Shown here: positions 8,343 to 20,099 of the stretch, one piece after another
Layout of the letters: each line of letters begins with the position of its first letter
Numbering within the stretch: the first letter of the stretch is position 1
NCBI GenBank assembly: GCA_016873835.1
Contig: VGVY01000005.1
Coordinates: 25,987-89,986 of the forward strand
DNA from: Ignavibacteria bacterium
GTDB lineage: Bacteria; Bacteroidota; Ignavibacteria; Ignavibacteriales; Melioribacteraceae
Reading direction: 5' to 3'
DNA length: 64,000 bases
Made by a program: the position numbers and the translations under genes
Notes under the pieces: generated by a model
Told to the model about the DNA's origin: nothing
Databases searched by the model: none
Seen by the model: only the letters and a program-made list of their open reading frames with translations

Positions 8343-10172
8343 TTATGTCCTTCCAAATTTTTTATCGAGTTCTTCAATTGGAATTTTGATAACAATTGGT
8401 CTTCCATGAGGACAAACGTACGGCATGGAGGTAGCAAACAACTGGTCAACTAAAATTCTTAGTTCAGTTTCAGAAAGTTTATCACCAGCTTTAATTGCAG
8501 CTTTACATGAGAAAGATTTTGCCAAATTATCAGTTATTTCTAAATGTTTTTCTTGCTCATTTTTTCTGTATTCGTGTAAGATTTCAAGTAGGGTTTCGAC
8601 TTCATGTTCAGATTTTAAATCAGCTGGAATACCCACAATTTCAACTCTATTTTTTCCTTTGTACTTAAAAGAAAAACCAAGATTGATTAAATGTGTTTCA
8701 AGTTCTTTTACCAATTGAAAATCAGCTGGATCAAGAGATACTTTTTGAGGAAAAAGTAATTGCTGCGAAAAAGGAATATTTGCATTGATCGAAGTTAAGG
8801 CTTTTTCATACAGAATTCTCTCATGGGCAACATGGGCATCAATTATCATCAACCCGCTTTTGATTTGTGATAAAATATATTTATTGTGCAGCTGTACAAT
8901 GAAAGGGGTTTCATTCTCTCTTTGCGAAATTCTATCTGTGGTATGATATATTTCTTTTGGCTGTCCTTCATCGAAAGGACCATCTCCAGCTGAATCGTTC
9001 CCAGTTACTTTGATTTCTGCATTTAATGATTCAAACAAACGATCAATCTCGTCATCACTTAAAATTGAACTTACACTTGCTTGTCTTGGACGATCTGAAA
9101 AATTTCCTCGTTCAATATTTACATTTTGAAAATTAAGCGATTCACTAGATGCCCTATCATCGAAGGATAATGAAGGCACTAAGTCATAACTAGCAATAGT
9201 CTTCTTTATTACTGCATTTACAAAAGAATAAATTTCTTTGTCATCATCAAATTTAACTTCAAGTTTAGAGGGATGTACATTCACATCAATCTTTTTGGGA
9301 TCAACTCTCATGAATAATACGAAAAATGGATAGTCACCTTTTTCAAGTATATTTTCAAAAGCAGTAAATACAGCATGATTTACAATTCTGTTAGATACGT
9401 ATCTCTGATTCAAAAAAAAGTATTGTTCACCTTTGCTTTTCCTCAAGTAAGCTGGTTTTGTAACATAGCCCGTCATAGATAAGTAATCTGTTTCTTCTTT
9501 TACTTCAATAAGTGCATCTAAAATATTATCAGCGAAGACAGATTTCATTCTATCTGAAAAAGAACCAGCGTTAAAATCAAATATTAAATCGTCATCATTA
9601 AAAAATTTAAAGGAAATACCAGGATTGCTTAATGAAATTCTTTTGAATGATTCAATGATATGCTTGAGCTCGGTTGAATTACTTTTCAAAAAATTTCTAC
9701 GAGCTGGGACATTATAGAATAGATTTTTAACACTTACTGTTGTTCCTACTTGAGCAGAATCTTTTTCTTTTATGATACTCGCGTTTTCATTGATTTTTAA
9801 AATTGTACAAAGTTCATCTTCACTTCTCCTTGACTTCAATTCAAAGATGCTGACAGCTGCAATAGAAGCTAATGCTTCTCCTCGAAAACCAAGAGTTTTA
9901 ATTTTTTCAAGATCTTCAATTGTCGAAATTTTACTTGTTGCGTGACGCTGGATACAAAGCTCCGCATCTTTTTCAGACATTCCTATACCATCATCAATGA
10001 CCTGGATTAAATTTTTGCCAGCATTTTTAATAATTACCTCTATTAATTTAGCCCCAGCATCTATTGAATTTTCCATGAGTTCTTTAACAACAGATTCCGG
10101 ACGGTTTACTACTTCACCGGCTGCGATCTTATTAGCTAAATTTTCTGGCAATATTTTTATTCTTGAGTTCAA
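8343..10172 (-). CDS. mutL: DNA mismatch repair endonuclease MutL
   Basis: MutL couples MutS mismatch recognition to strand incision. The N-terminal GHKL ATPase has [21 protein letters not shown] and [10 protein letters not shown]. The C-terminal domain has [12 protein letters not shown], which fits the DQHA(X)2E(X)4E endonuclease metal site with Q-to-A and A-to-V changes, plus [10 protein letters not shown] and CPHGRP near the end. It is therefore a nicking type of MutL, unlike that of Escherichia coli. At 609 residues the length is normal. The frame opens with TTG at 10172, eight bases after the folA stop codon, with no nearby ATG that preserves the conserved [16 protein letters not shown] start. 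Function is confident. Confidence 0.95.
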   Translation of the reverse strand: MNSRIKILPENLANKIAAGEVVNRPESVVKELMENSIDAGAKLIEVIIKNAGKNLIQVIDDGIGMSEKDAELCIQRHATSKISTIEDLEKIKTLGFRGEALASIAAVSIFELKSRRSEDELCTILKINENASIIKEKDSAQVGTTVSVKNLFYNVPARRNFLKSNSTELKHIIESFKRISLSNPGISFKFFNDDDLIFDFNAGSFSDRMKSVFADNILDALIEVKEETDYLSMTGYVTKPAYLRKSKGEQYFFLNQRYVSNRIVNHAVFTAFENILEKGDYPFFVLFMRVDPKKIDVNVHPSKLEVKFDDDKEIYSFVNAVIKKTIASYDLVPSLSFDDRASSESLNFQNVNIERGNFSDRPRQASVSSILSDDEIDRLFESLNAEIKVTGNDSAGDGPFDEGQPKEIYHTTDRISQRENETPFIVQLHNKYILSQIKSGLMIIDAHVAHERILYEKALTSINANIPFSQQLLFPQKVSLDPADFQLVKELETHLINLGFSFKYKGKNRVEIVGIPADLKSEHEVETLLEILHEYRKNEQEKHLEITDNLAKSFSCKAAIKAGDKLSETELRILVDQLFATSMPYVCPHGRPIVIKIPIEELDKKFGRT

Positions 10173-10180
10173 TTCAATTA

Positions 10181-10657
10181 TTAAATTTTTTCAAAATGCT
10201 TAATTAAAAATTCCCCTTCGTCCGATTCCGATAAAAGTTTCCATTTATTAGTTTCAATTTTCGGAAAAAACTGATCTCCATCAATTTCGAAATTCATTAC
10301 GGATAAAATTATTTCATCTGCCAATGTAATCATTTGATTAAAAATTTCTTCGCCACCTATAATAAAAAGCTTTTCAAAGTTTTCTTTCTCACAATAATTT
10401 ATTGCATCAGAAATACTATTGAAAATTACAACGTTTGGATGAAAAAATGAAAAATCGGGATTTCGAGAAAGAATAATATTTAGTCTGTTTTTTAATGGGT
10501 TTTTAAGAGTTTCCCAAGTTTTTCTACCCATTAGGATCGGTAAACCCATGGTGGAATTTTTGAAATGAAACAGTTCTCGTTCAGATTTCCAAGGAATTTC
10601 TCCATCTTTCCCAATAACATAATTTGATGATACAGCTGCTATTATATTTTTTTTCAA
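10181..10657 (-). CDS. folA: Dihydrofolate reductase
   Basis: The 158-residue sequence has the DHFR landmarks in order: the N-terminal strand IIAAVSSNYVIGKDGEIPW, the acidic active-site residue (Glu in SERELFHFK), the NADPH-binding MGRKTWETL and LSRNP, and FIIGGEEIF near residue 115. It reduces dihydrofolate with NADPH. The frame opens with TTG at 10657, a few bases after the preceding PEGA lipoprotein gene, and mutL follows 8 bases downstream. A flavin-dependent ThyX, which does not release dihydrofolate, is encoded close by, so this enzyme is less essential for thymidylate synthesis here than in ThyA organisms. Confidence 0.93.
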   Translation of the reverse strand: MKKNIIAAVSSNYVIGKDGEIPWKSERELFHFKNSTMGLPILMGRKTWETLKNPLKNRLNIILSRNPDFSFFHPNVVIFNSISDAINYCEKENFEKLFIIGGEEIFNQMITLADEIILSVMNFEIDGDQFFPKIETNKWKLLSESDEGEFLIKHFEKI

Positions 10658-10665
10658 ATACTTTA

Positions 10666-10971
10666 CTAATAATTTTGAAAAGTTACATTAATATACTTTT
10701 TCTGCCCCGATAAAACATCAACTCTCAAAGTTTGAACACCATAGCCTAACAATATCAATTTAACTGAATAATTACCAGGCTGTATATTTAATAAACTATC
10801 TGGAGTAGTTTTTCCTATACGATAGTCATTCAAATAAATATCTGCACCTCGAGGAAATGAATTTATATATAAGTCGCCATAAATTGTTTCATTAGAAAAT
10901 TCAACTATATTCTCTCTGCATCCAAATGATATAAATAAAAATAGAATGCAGCCGATAATTTTAAAATTCAT
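10666..10971 (-). CDS. Small PEGA-domain lipoprotein
   Basis: A 101-residue protein with a lipoprotein signal peptide (lipobox FISFGC, lipidated Cys near residue 18) and one PEGA domain (YGDLYINSFPRGADIYLN, then GNYSVKLILLGY). PEGA domains are beta-sandwich modules of bacterial surface proteins. The same module appears twice in the larger lipoprotein at 41017-42492. The gene sits between thyX and folA on the same strand. Its role is unknown; an anchored envelope protein is the most that can be said. Confidence 0.8.
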   Translation of the reverse strand: MNFKIIGCILFLFISFGCRENIVEFSNETIYGDLYINSFPRGADIYLNDYRIGKTTPDSLLNIQPGNYSVKLILLGYGVQTLRVDVLSGQKKYINVTFQNY

Positions 10972-11055
10972 ACTTTCCCCTTAATTTCCCTTACAATATT
11001 TATTTTAAGGAGAAATAATTCAAGTCAAAATTCTTCCTACAATAGAGATCACATC

Positions 11056-11976
11056 TTATTCCCATGGTTTGTCAATTCCAAGCTTGTCAAGTTTTTCTTC
11101 AAATTCCATCCGTTCAATATTCTTTGTAAAGCGGGTATCAACAATTTTTAACCAGCCAAAACTATCTGCAATATCTATTGCTTCTTGTTTTTTCCCAGAA
11201 TAGATTTTTTTTAGAATTTCATTCTCTTGATAAGAAAATGTTAACGAATTAAGCACATAGTCATTAAACGCTTCCCAAGTTATTGGGCACCATTTTTTAA
11301 CAATTTCATTTCCAATTACATTAGCATAACTTCTTATTTCGAATTGAGCATGATTTTCCATTCTCAATTTTAAAAAATGAAGAAGATTGTGAAGGTCAAC
11401 TTTCCAATAAGCTTCCGTATAGGTAGATAGCGGGAGATCTTTTCGAGCTTGTTCCCTTGCTACTCCTAATGAAAGTCTCTCTTGATAAATTTCCCTAGCA
11501 AAATTTTGCAAATCACTTTCGCGGTCTGTAAGTTTGTCTCCAATTTCGATTGGGAAAAATCCTTCACTTCCTTGCTTATTATCTTTTGCCTGAATTCTCC
11601 ATTCATTTGATTTTGTTTTTTGAGATGCATCAATCGCAATTGAATATCGGGTTGAATACTCATTTACATTAGCAGTTCGATGCCTAATCCATTGACGCCA
11701 TGTATCCATAGGAACACGCAAATGTAATTTTATTTCGCACATTTCGAATGGAGTTGTATGCTGATGTCGAATCAAATATCTGATTAATCCGCGGTCTTCA
11801 GACATTTTTTTCGTTCCTTTGCCATATGAAACTCTTGCGGCTTGAACAATTGATTCATCACTCCCCATATAATCAACTACTCGTATAAAGCCATCATTCA
11901 ATACTGGTAGTTTAACACCAAGAATTTCATCCAATTGCGGAACAAAAATTCTGTCAAGTTTTTCAAAATTATTCAT
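11056..11976 (-). CDS. thyX: Flavin-dependent thymidylate synthase ThyX
   Basis: ThyX methylates dUMP using methylenetetrahydrofolate, FAD and NADPH, releasing tetrahydrofolate. The signature RHRTANVNEYSTRYS (the RHRx7S motif) is present near residue 105, preceded by RHQHTTPFEMCEIKLHLRVP. At 306 residues it is longer than the compact 220-residue forms, with an extra middle segment and a C-terminal extension, as in several Bacteroidota and Spirochaetes. It begins with ATG at 11976. The upstream neighbour, about 90 bases away, is the HIT gene; downstream lie the PEGA lipoprotein gene and folA. The assignment is secure. Confidence 0.95.
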   Translation of the reverse strand: MNNFEKLDRIFVPQLDEILGVKLPVLNDGFIRVVDYMGSDESIVQAARVSYGKGTKKMSEDRGLIRYLIRHQHTTPFEMCEIKLHLRVPMDTWRQWIRHRTANVNEYSTRYSIAIDASQKTKSNEWRIQAKDNKQGSEGFFPIEIGDKLTDRESDLQNFAREIYQERLSLGVAREQARKDLPLSTYTEAYWKVDLHNLLHFLKLRMENHAQFEIRSYANVIGNEIVKKWCPITWEAFNDYVLNSLTFSYQENEILKKIYSGKKQEAIDIADSFGWLKIVDTRFTKNIERMEFEEKLDKLGIDKPWE

Positions 11977-12069
11977 TTTCCCCTTTAAGATTTAGTTTGA
12001 TGAAGTCAAACATTGGAAGTGCAATATAAATCAATTAGTAGTTTATAAAAAGAAGCGAGAAATAAAAAA

Positions 12070-12573
12070 TTATTTTAATACTTCTAAAAACGCCTTTCTT
12101 AAATTCTTTTTTGTCTCTACAAGGTCTTGAGATATAACTTTAACTTCTCCAAGAGTAGGCATAAAGTTTGTATCGCCATTCCATCTTGGTACTATATGAA
12201 AGTGAATATGATCTTCAATACCGGCTCCAGCAGCTTTACCAATATTAGCGCCGAAATTAAATCCATGAGGTTTCATAACAATTTCTAAAGCTTTAATAGA
12301 TAAATTCACTAATCCCATCATTTCTGAAATTTCTTCTTTTGATAAATCGCTTAAATGTGAAACGTGTTGATGAGGCACAACCATTAAATGTCCGCTATTA
12401 TATGGATACAAATTAAGGATAACATACCCTAACTCATCTTGAAATACTTTTAAAGAATTGTTTAATTCTATATTTTCTTTTACTGCTTCACAGAAAATAC
12501 ACTCATTACTTTTTTTCTCTTGATTGAATGATTCAATATAAGATGAGCGCCAAGGCGACCAAAGCTTATCCAT
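12070..12573 (-). CDS. HIT-family nucleotide hydrolase/phosphorylase
   Basis: The 167-residue protein carries the histidine triad HIHFHIVPRW near residue 131, preceded by NIGKAAGAG, and an N-terminal CIFC, one half of a likely zinc site. This subgroup resembles diadenosine tetraphosphate phosphorylases or hydrolases, which turn over ApnN dinucleotides. The N-terminus MDKLWSPWRSSYI is typical of this branch. ATG at 12573 starts the gene; the EF-G-like gene lies upstream with a terminator between them. Family certain; substrate inferred. Confidence 0.88.
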   Translation of the reverse strand: MDKLWSPWRSSYIESFNQEKKSNECIFCEAVKENIELNNSLKVFQDELGYVILNLYPYNSGHLMVVPHQHVSHLSDLSKEEISEMMGLVNLSIKALEIVMKPHGFNFGANIGKAAGAGIEDHIHFHIVPRWNGDTNFMPTLGEVKVISQDLVETKKNLRKAFLEVLK

Positions 12574-12583
12574 AATACACCTA

Positions 12584-12616
12584 AAATAAAAAGGGCAGAA
12601 GTTGATTTCCGCCCCG
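12584..12616 (-). terminator. Rho-independent terminator downstream of the EF-G-like gene
   Basis: On the minus strand, GGGCGGAA and TTCTGCCC form a stem with one mismatch around a six-base loop. A TTTTTATTTT tract follows immediately. It lies just after the stop of the EF-G-like gene, separating it from the HIT gene. Confidence 0.75.
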
Positions 12617-12628
12617 GTTATTAATTAA

Positions 12629-14725
12629 CTATTCTTTATCTTCTTCCTTAGACTTTTGATACTCCTCAATAATCTTTCCTTCTATGTCTTTAGATACTTC
12701 TTCATAGTGAGAAAATGACATTGAAAACATTCCACGTCCTTGGGTTAGGCTTCTTAATTGGGTAGAATATTTATGAAGTTCAGCTAGCGGGACTTTTGCC
12801 TTTATTATTTGGAAAGGACTTTCGGAATCCATTCCTAATATTTTTCCTCTTCTGCTCGAAATATCGCCCATCACATCGCCCATATATTCTTCAGGAATTT
12901 TTACGGTTATATCATAAATCGGTTCTAGTATTACTGGTTTTGCATCCATAAAACCTTTTTTGAAAGCTTGTGATGCTGCTATCTTAAAGGAAACTTCATC
13001 AGAATCAACTGAATGGTAGGTGCCGTCAAATAAAGTCACTCTAACATCAACTACTTTACTTCCAGTCAAAATTCCCTTTGTCATAATTTCTTTAAGACCT
13101 TTTTCAACAGCCGGAACAAATCGACCTGGAACAACCCCTCCAACAATTGCATCAACAAATTCATAGCCATTGCCTCGAGGAACCGGTTCTAATTTTAAGT
13201 GAACATGACCATATTGACCACGTCCGCCGGATTGTTTTTTATGTTTATATTCAGCGTCTTCACATTTCCCTTTTATAGTTTCTCTATATGGAATTCTTGG
13301 TTCTACCAAATCAACTTCAACACCATATCTGTCTTTTAAAAGTTTAATTGCAAGATTTAACTGTAACTCTCCTTGTCCAGATACAATGGTTTGAGCAATT
13401 TCACCATCATATCGTGATTCAAGAGAAGGTTCTTCTTCATGTGCTGTATGCAAAGCTGCTGAGATTTTATCTTCATCACCTTTTGCTTTTGGCTGAACAG
13501 CAAATCGGATAACCGGATGTGGGTAATTAATCTCCGGAATTACAATCGATAAATTTTTTGAACAAAGTGTATCACCCGTATGGCTGTCTTTCAATTTTAC
13601 AACTGCACCAATATCACCAGCTTTTAGTGATGATACTTCTTTTCTATTTCTTCCGTTGAGAATAAATAACTGACCAAGTCTTTCAACTTTATCACGGTGT
13701 GTATTTACCATATCAGTCCCAGGAGTTAAAGTACCTGAATAAACTTTAAATATGGAAAGTTCACCAACATGCTGCTCTGATAGCGATTTAAAAATAAATA
13801 ATGCTGGTTCACCGGAAGGATCGCATTTAAGCTGAATTTTATTTTCAGAATCTTTTATTTTAACTTCTGCAGCATTTCTCTCATTCGGTGCTGGAAAATA
13901 CTTTGAAGCAAAATCCAAAAATGTATTAACTCCAACTCCCTTTGACGAAGAGAAAGCAAATGCCGGAACGAAGGATCTATTAACAATTGCAGATTTCAAT
14001 CCTTTTAATAAGTCCTCATCTGAAAGCGTTCCTACTTCAAAAAATTTGTTCATTAATTCTTCATTGGATTCTGCAACTTTTTCAATTAATTCTATGCGTA
14101 ATGCTTCGGCTTTTTCTTTAAGATCAGCTGGAATATCAGACTCAGTTATTTTTTTAGTTCCAGATTCTCCATAATTTACTAATTTCATTTTGATGAGATC
14201 AACTACTGAATCAAAATTCAAACCTTCTTTTGCTGGAAATGAAATTATTGTAACATCAGAGCTAAGTCTTTCTTTAGTTTGCAGAAGTGTTTCAAAAAAT
14301 TTCGAGTGTTCGTTATCAACTTTATTGATAATAACCGCCGATGGGAGGTGATATTTTTTTACAAAATCCCAAGTAAGTTCAGTGCCTACTTCAATACCTT
14401 CAGCACTCTTTACAACCGCAACTGCAAGATCGGCAACATGTAAGCTGGAAATAACTTGTCCGATAAAATCAGGAAATCCAGGTGTATCAAGCAAATTTAT
14501 TTTAACATTATTCCAATCTAAATGTAATGGACTTGCCGCAATAGAAATTTGTCTTTCAATTTCATTTGAATTAAAATCAGAAGTGGTATTTCCTTCTTCA
14601 ATTTTACCTATTCTGTTGATTTCTCCGCCAGTATACAATAACAATTCTGAAATCGTAGTTTTTCCACTTCCACCATGACCAACAAGTGCTATGTTTCTAA
14701 TAGCATCTGGATTATACTCTTTCAA
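12629..14725 (-). CDS. Elongation factor G-like GTPase (EF-G paralogue)
   Basis: The 698-residue protein has all five EF-G domains. The P-loop reads GHGGSGKTT instead of AHIDAGKTT, and LLDTPGFPDF and INKVD supply switch II and G4. The G1 motif GHGGSGKT and the SNEIERQISIAASP switch I region are typical of the second EF-G (EF-G2 or FusA2 type), not of the translocase encoded with rpsL/rpsG. Paralogues may act in ribosome recycling or under stress. The start is TTG at 14725 with GGAG about nine bases upstream. DUF948 and YtxH genes lie upstream on the same strand and may be co-transcribed. Confidence 0.9.
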   Translation of the reverse strand: MKEYNPDAIRNIALVGHGGSGKTTISELLLYTGGEINRIGKIEEGNTTSDFNSNEIERQISIAASPLHLDWNNVKINLLDTPGFPDFIGQVISSLHVADLAVAVVKSAEGIEVGTELTWDFVKKYHLPSAVIINKVDNEHSKFFETLLQTKERLSSDVTIISFPAKEGLNFDSVVDLIKMKLVNYGESGTKKITESDIPADLKEKAEALRIELIEKVAESNEELMNKFFEVGTLSDEDLLKGLKSAIVNRSFVPAFAFSSSKGVGVNTFLDFASKYFPAPNERNAAEVKIKDSENKIQLKCDPSGEPALFIFKSLSEQHVGELSIFKVYSGTLTPGTDMVNTHRDKVERLGQLFILNGRNRKEVSSLKAGDIGAVVKLKDSHTGDTLCSKNLSIVIPEINYPHPVIRFAVQPKAKGDEDKISAALHTAHEEEPSLESRYDGEIAQTIVSGQGELQLNLAIKLLKDRYGVEVDLVEPRIPYRETIKGKCEDAEYKHKKQSGGRGQYGHVHLKLEPVPRGNGYEFVDAIVGGVVPGRFVPAVEKGLKEIMTKGILTGSKVVDVRVTLFDGTYHSVDSDEVSFKIAASQAFKKGFMDAKPVILEPIYDITVKIPEEYMGDVMGDISSRRGKILGMDSESPFQIIKAKVPLAELHKYSTQLRSLTQGRGMFSMSFSHYEEVSKDIEGKIIEEYQKSKEEDKE

Positions 14726-14758
14726 GATGATATCTCCTTACGTTGAACAAATAAATGG

Positions 14759-15136
14759 TTAATAACTTTTATATGTCTGCCAGAAAGCTGAAAAGCCTTT
14801 TGATAGAGCTTTTAAGTTCGTAATTAATTCTTTAACCGGATTATCGTCGCGAAAAACTCTGAGTGAAGTAACGTCTGTTACCTTTTCTCTCATCCGTTTA
14901 ATTGAACGATCTAGCTCATCCCAATAATTTTCTGCTTCTGATACAATTCGACTTGCTTTTTGAGAAACTTCGGTGAGATTGTCTAGCACTGGATTTGCTT
15001 TTTCAATGAATCCATGAACATCAGCACGTACGGCTTCCACCTCTTTCAAAAGTTTTGAAATAGAGAATATCAAGAAAATACATAATGCAGATGCAGATAT
15101 AATTAAAACGATCAACAGAATTTCAATTACTGTCAT
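14759..15136 (-). CDS. DUF948-type membrane-anchored protein
   Basis: A 125-residue protein with one N-terminal membrane helix (about residues 4-26) followed by a heptad-like helical segment and a region ending WDELDRSIKRMREKV. This layout is that of DUF948 general-stress proteins. The gene follows the YtxH gene by 6 bases. The two are commonly paired, and both likely sit at the inner membrane facing outward or inward as coiled coils. Function is unknown. Confidence 0.7.
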   Translation of the reverse strand: MTVIEILLIVLIISASALCIFLIFSISKLLKEVEAVRADVHGFIEKANPVLDNLTEVSQKASRIVSEAENYWDELDRSIKRMREKVTDVTSLRVFRDDNPVKELITNLKALSKGFSAFWQTYKSY

Positions 15137-15142
15137 AGTATT

Positions 15143-15559
15143 CTATGATTGTTTTTCAGTTTTGTAAGTATCCATTCCGGCTTTAATTGCAGTCTTTAGT
15201 CGGTCAGTTTCTTTATCCAATTTTGCTTTACTGGATTCAACAGCATTACCGGCTTTAACTTTTGCATCACTTAAAATTTTTTCAGCTTCACCAAGCAAAG
15301 AATCTACTTTTTCTTTGGCATCAGTGATCAATTTTTCCGATTTTTTTTTTCCTTCATTTATTAACTGTGAAGCTTTGTCTTTTGCATTTGCTAAGTATCC
15401 CTCAGCGTCGTCAATAAAATCTTGAGATTTGTTCTTGATATCTTGACGCAGCTCCTTGCCTGATTTTGGGGCAAAAAGCAGAGCAATTATTGAACCAACT
15501 GCAGCTCCAGTTAAAAATCCAATTAATAATCCTTTTCCAATTCCATTTTCTTCTCGCAT
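15143..15559 (-). CDS. YtxH-domain (gas-vesicle/stress-like) protein
   Basis: YtxH proteins have a glycine-rich membrane hairpin followed by a long amphipathic helix. Here the segment GLLIGFLTGAAVGSIIALLFAPKSGKELR (split across about residues 8-37) matches, with LLFAPKSGKELR being the family signature. Repeated Ala/Lys/Asp-rich helices follow (KVDSLLGEAEKIL and similar). An upstream ATG at 15571 exists, but its codons contain GGAGG, which is the ribosome site for the ATG at 15559; the latter is chosen. It forms a pair with the DUF948 gene downstream. Probably stress-related; role unproven. Confidence 0.8.
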   Translation of the reverse strand: MREENGIGKGLLIGFLTGAAVGSIIALLFAPKSGKELRQDIKNKSQDFIDDAEGYLANAKDKASQLINEGKKKSEKLITDAKEKVDSLLGEAEKILSDAKVKAGNAVESSKAKLDKETDRLKTAIKAGMDTYKTEKQS

Positions 15560-15819
15560 CTTAACCTCCATTTTGATGTAATTTATACGACACCAAAATA
15601 AGAATGATGTGCTCTAAAATCAAGGATTAGTCTATCGCCTTGAACCGATTTGGTGAACGAGTGTTAATATAAAAAATTTTGCTAGTTTATAACAAAGGAT
15701 TGAAGTAAACAACATAGAAAAAGAAAATTGTCAAGTAGTCAAACCTCTTTTTCATTCCCTTAATATTTTTAAAATGCTAATTACTGTTTACTACCAGCTG
15801 TTAATAGTACACAATAATC

Positions 15820-18045
<2,226 letters not shown>

Positions 18046-18070
18046 TTAATTATCCGTTTAATTTTTAATT

Positions 18071-19021
18071 CTATTTATTGATTAATGAATTTTTGTATTG
18101 ACTCTTAAAGAAAAATAAAACTGCAGAACCTAAAAATACAGCAAACCATAACGTTGCTACTCTAATAATCAATGTTGCGGCAACTGCTATTTCTTTTGAA
18201 ATATTGCTGCTAATCAGTAATAAACTCAATGATCCTTCTGTAACGCCAAGTCCGCTAGGAAGCATAGAAACTGCACCGGCAATAGTTGATAATGCATAAA
18301 CAAACATCGGAAATAATATAGTAACGTTCTGATCAAAATTAATGAGAATAAGATAAAATGCAAAACATTCAAAGAACCATGAGAATGTACTGATTGCAAG
18401 CATCTTAAAAAGAGGTTGTGGCTGCAATAATTTATTAGCACTTTCGTAAAGGTTAATAATTTTTGATGAATGTGATCTTATAAAAGCAGATTTGTTGACA
18501 CCGTTAATAAAAAAACCGGCAAGTTTTCTATTGCTAATTATAATTATTAAAATCACAAAGAATATTAAAACAAAATAAACCCAGATTGCAGAATAATTAA
18601 AAAAGTACAATCCGATTATTGTTAAAAATGCTAAGGAGAGAAAATCCGTTAATCGTTCTGTAAAAATTATTGAAGCAGTTTTCGAGATCGGTTCGTTGTG
18701 TAATTCTTTCAATAAAAATGATTTGATAACTTCGCCCATCTTTCCTGGCGAGGCGCTCATCGATAGACCCGAAAAAAATATTTTTAATGATTGTTTGAAC
18801 GGGACTTTTATTTCCAATAAATTTAAATAATATTCCCATTTGAAGAACCTTACAAGATAATTTCCTAAAGATAAAAACAATAGAACCGGAAGAATTAGCC
18901 AGTTAAATTTTTTAAAGGAATCTATTACAGAATTGAAGTCCACGTAAACTGCAATAACAAAGAAGACAATTGCAGTTATCAGGAGTGAAATGATTAGATT
19001 TTTTTTAAGTTTTTCAATCAA
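18071..19021 (-). CDS. UPF0104 / lysylphosphatidylglycerol synthase-like membrane protein (flippase-like)
   Basis: A 316-residue protein with about eight hydrophobic segments and the family motifs FFSGLSMSASPGKMGEV near residue 85 and MLPSGLGVTEGSLS near 250. It belongs to the TIGR00374/UPF0104 group, which includes the membrane domain of MprF and putative lipid-linked sugar flippases or glycosylation factors. It starts with TTG at 19021, overlapping the end of maf by 8 bases, which implies coupled translation. Substrate unknown. Confidence 0.82.
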   Translation of the reverse strand: MIEKLKKNLIISLLITAIVFFVIAVYVDFNSVIDSFKKFNWLILPVLLFLSLGNYLVRFFKWEYYLNLLEIKVPFKQSLKIFFSGLSMSASPGKMGEVIKSFLLKELHNEPISKTASIIFTERLTDFLSLAFLTIIGLYFFNYSAIWVYFVLIFFVILIIIISNRKLAGFFINGVNKSAFIRSHSSKIINLYESANKLLQPQPLFKMLAISTFSWFFECFAFYLILINFDQNVTILFPMFVYALSTIAGAVSMLPSGLGVTEGSLSLLLISSNISKEIAVAATLIIRVATLWFAVFLGSAVLFFFKSQYKNSLINK

Positions 19022-19601
19022 TCCACAAAATTTCCATTAGAGATTTGTAAAGTTTAGGAAGCGGCAGACCTACAACATTATAATAACAACCGTCAATCCT
19101 CTTAACGAATACGGCACCAAAATCATCTTGAATTCCGTATGCTCCGGCTTTATCCATTGGACTGCCAGAATCGATATAATCTTTTATTTCTTTGTCAGTT
19201 AATTTATTAAAAGAAACAAATGTTTTTTCATAGTTAATAATTATCTTAAGATTTGATAAATTTGCAACGACATATCCAGTATAAACAACATGCTTTTTAT
19301 TGCTAAGCATCCTCAGAATTCGAAATGCGTCTTTTTTATTCTTCGGCTTTCCGATTATTTTTTTGTTCAATACAACTATTGTATCGGCAGTAATTAATAT
19401 TCCTTTATTGACCCTTAACAATGCATGTTCAAATTTATGTAACGCAATCCTTTTTACAGTTTGTATTGGATGTTCTCCATCAAAGATCTCTTCATTTAAA
19501 TCAATTGAAATGGATTTGAACTTAATACCAAGCTGCTTAAGTAGTTTTTTTCTTCTAGGTGATTTTGAAGCTAAATATATTGGAAGATTAGTATCAATCA
19601 T
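19014..19601 (-). CDS. maf: Maf-family nucleoside triphosphate pyrophosphatase
   Basis: The N-terminus LASKSPRRKKLLKQLGI is the Maf substrate-binding signature, followed by GEHPIQTVKRIALHK, ITADTIV (metal-binding Asp) and GSPMDKAGAYGIQ near the end. Maf proteins hydrolyse non-canonical or pyrimidine nucleotides such as dTTP, UTP or modified forms and were first known as septum inhibitors. At 195 residues it is of normal size. It overlaps the UPF0104 gene by 8 bases. Family confident, preferred nucleotide unknown. Confidence 0.93.
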   Translation of the reverse strand: MIDTNLPIYLASKSPRRKKLLKQLGIKFKSISIDLNEEIFDGEHPIQTVKRIALHKFEHALLRVNKGILITADTIVVLNKKIIGKPKNKKDAFRILRMLSNKKHVVYTGYVVANLSNLKIIINYEKTFVSFNKLTDKEIKDYIDSGSPMDKAGAYGIQDDFGAVFVKRIDGCYYNVVGLPLPKLYKSLMEILWID

Positions 19602-19657
19602 TAGTAAACTTATTTAATTAGTAAGGTTGGAATTAGTCGAGATGCAAAAACTATTGC

Positions 19658-20047
19658 TCACCTGAATAATGCTTTTATGCTTCCCCAAGTTCTTTTAACA
19701 CTAGAAACATTGTGCGGTACAGCAACTTCCCATGAATATGAAATTGTTCCATCAGTATCAACAATCTTTAAGCGATATATGTATAACACATCACTGCTCT
19801 TAAATGCACTTTGATCTACATACTGATAATTTTTATCTGAGCGAGGATCGAGAGTACCGACTTCGATAAAACCACCATTAATCGTTTTTCGTTCAACAAC
19901 AAAATTCTTTAGGTTAGTTTCTGATTGGGTTTGCCAGTTTAAAACAACATTACCGCCTTGACTTCGGGCTGTAAAACTAACTAACTCTGCTCCAGCATAA
20001 AGTAAAGTTGCAGTAATTATTAGGAATATAAGAGTTTTTGCTTTCAT
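19658..20047 (-). CDS. Secreted FN3-like module protein (pre-CTD type)
   Basis: A 129-residue protein with a signal peptide (about residues 1-19) and a single beta-sandwich module: LVSFTARSQGGNVVLNWQTQ, FVVERKTI, YRLKIVDTDGTISYSW. This type of module normally sits before the C-terminal sorting domain of type IX-secreted proteins in this phylum (pattern V.L.W.T..E.N...F.VER). Here it stands alone, with no recognisable sorting domain after it. It may be a free periplasmic or surface protein. ATG at 20047 starts it; maf lies downstream. Confidence 0.65.
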   Translation of the reverse strand: MKAKTLIFLIITATLLYAGAELVSFTARSQGGNVVLNWQTQSETNLKNFVVERKTINGGFIEVGTLDPRSDKNYQYVDQSAFKSSDVLYIYRLKIVDTDGTISYSWEVAVPHNVSSVKRTWGSIKALFR

Positions 20048-20099
20048 ATATATTTTTCAGCCTTAATATATCCCTAAAAGACAAATTTGTCAAGAATTT

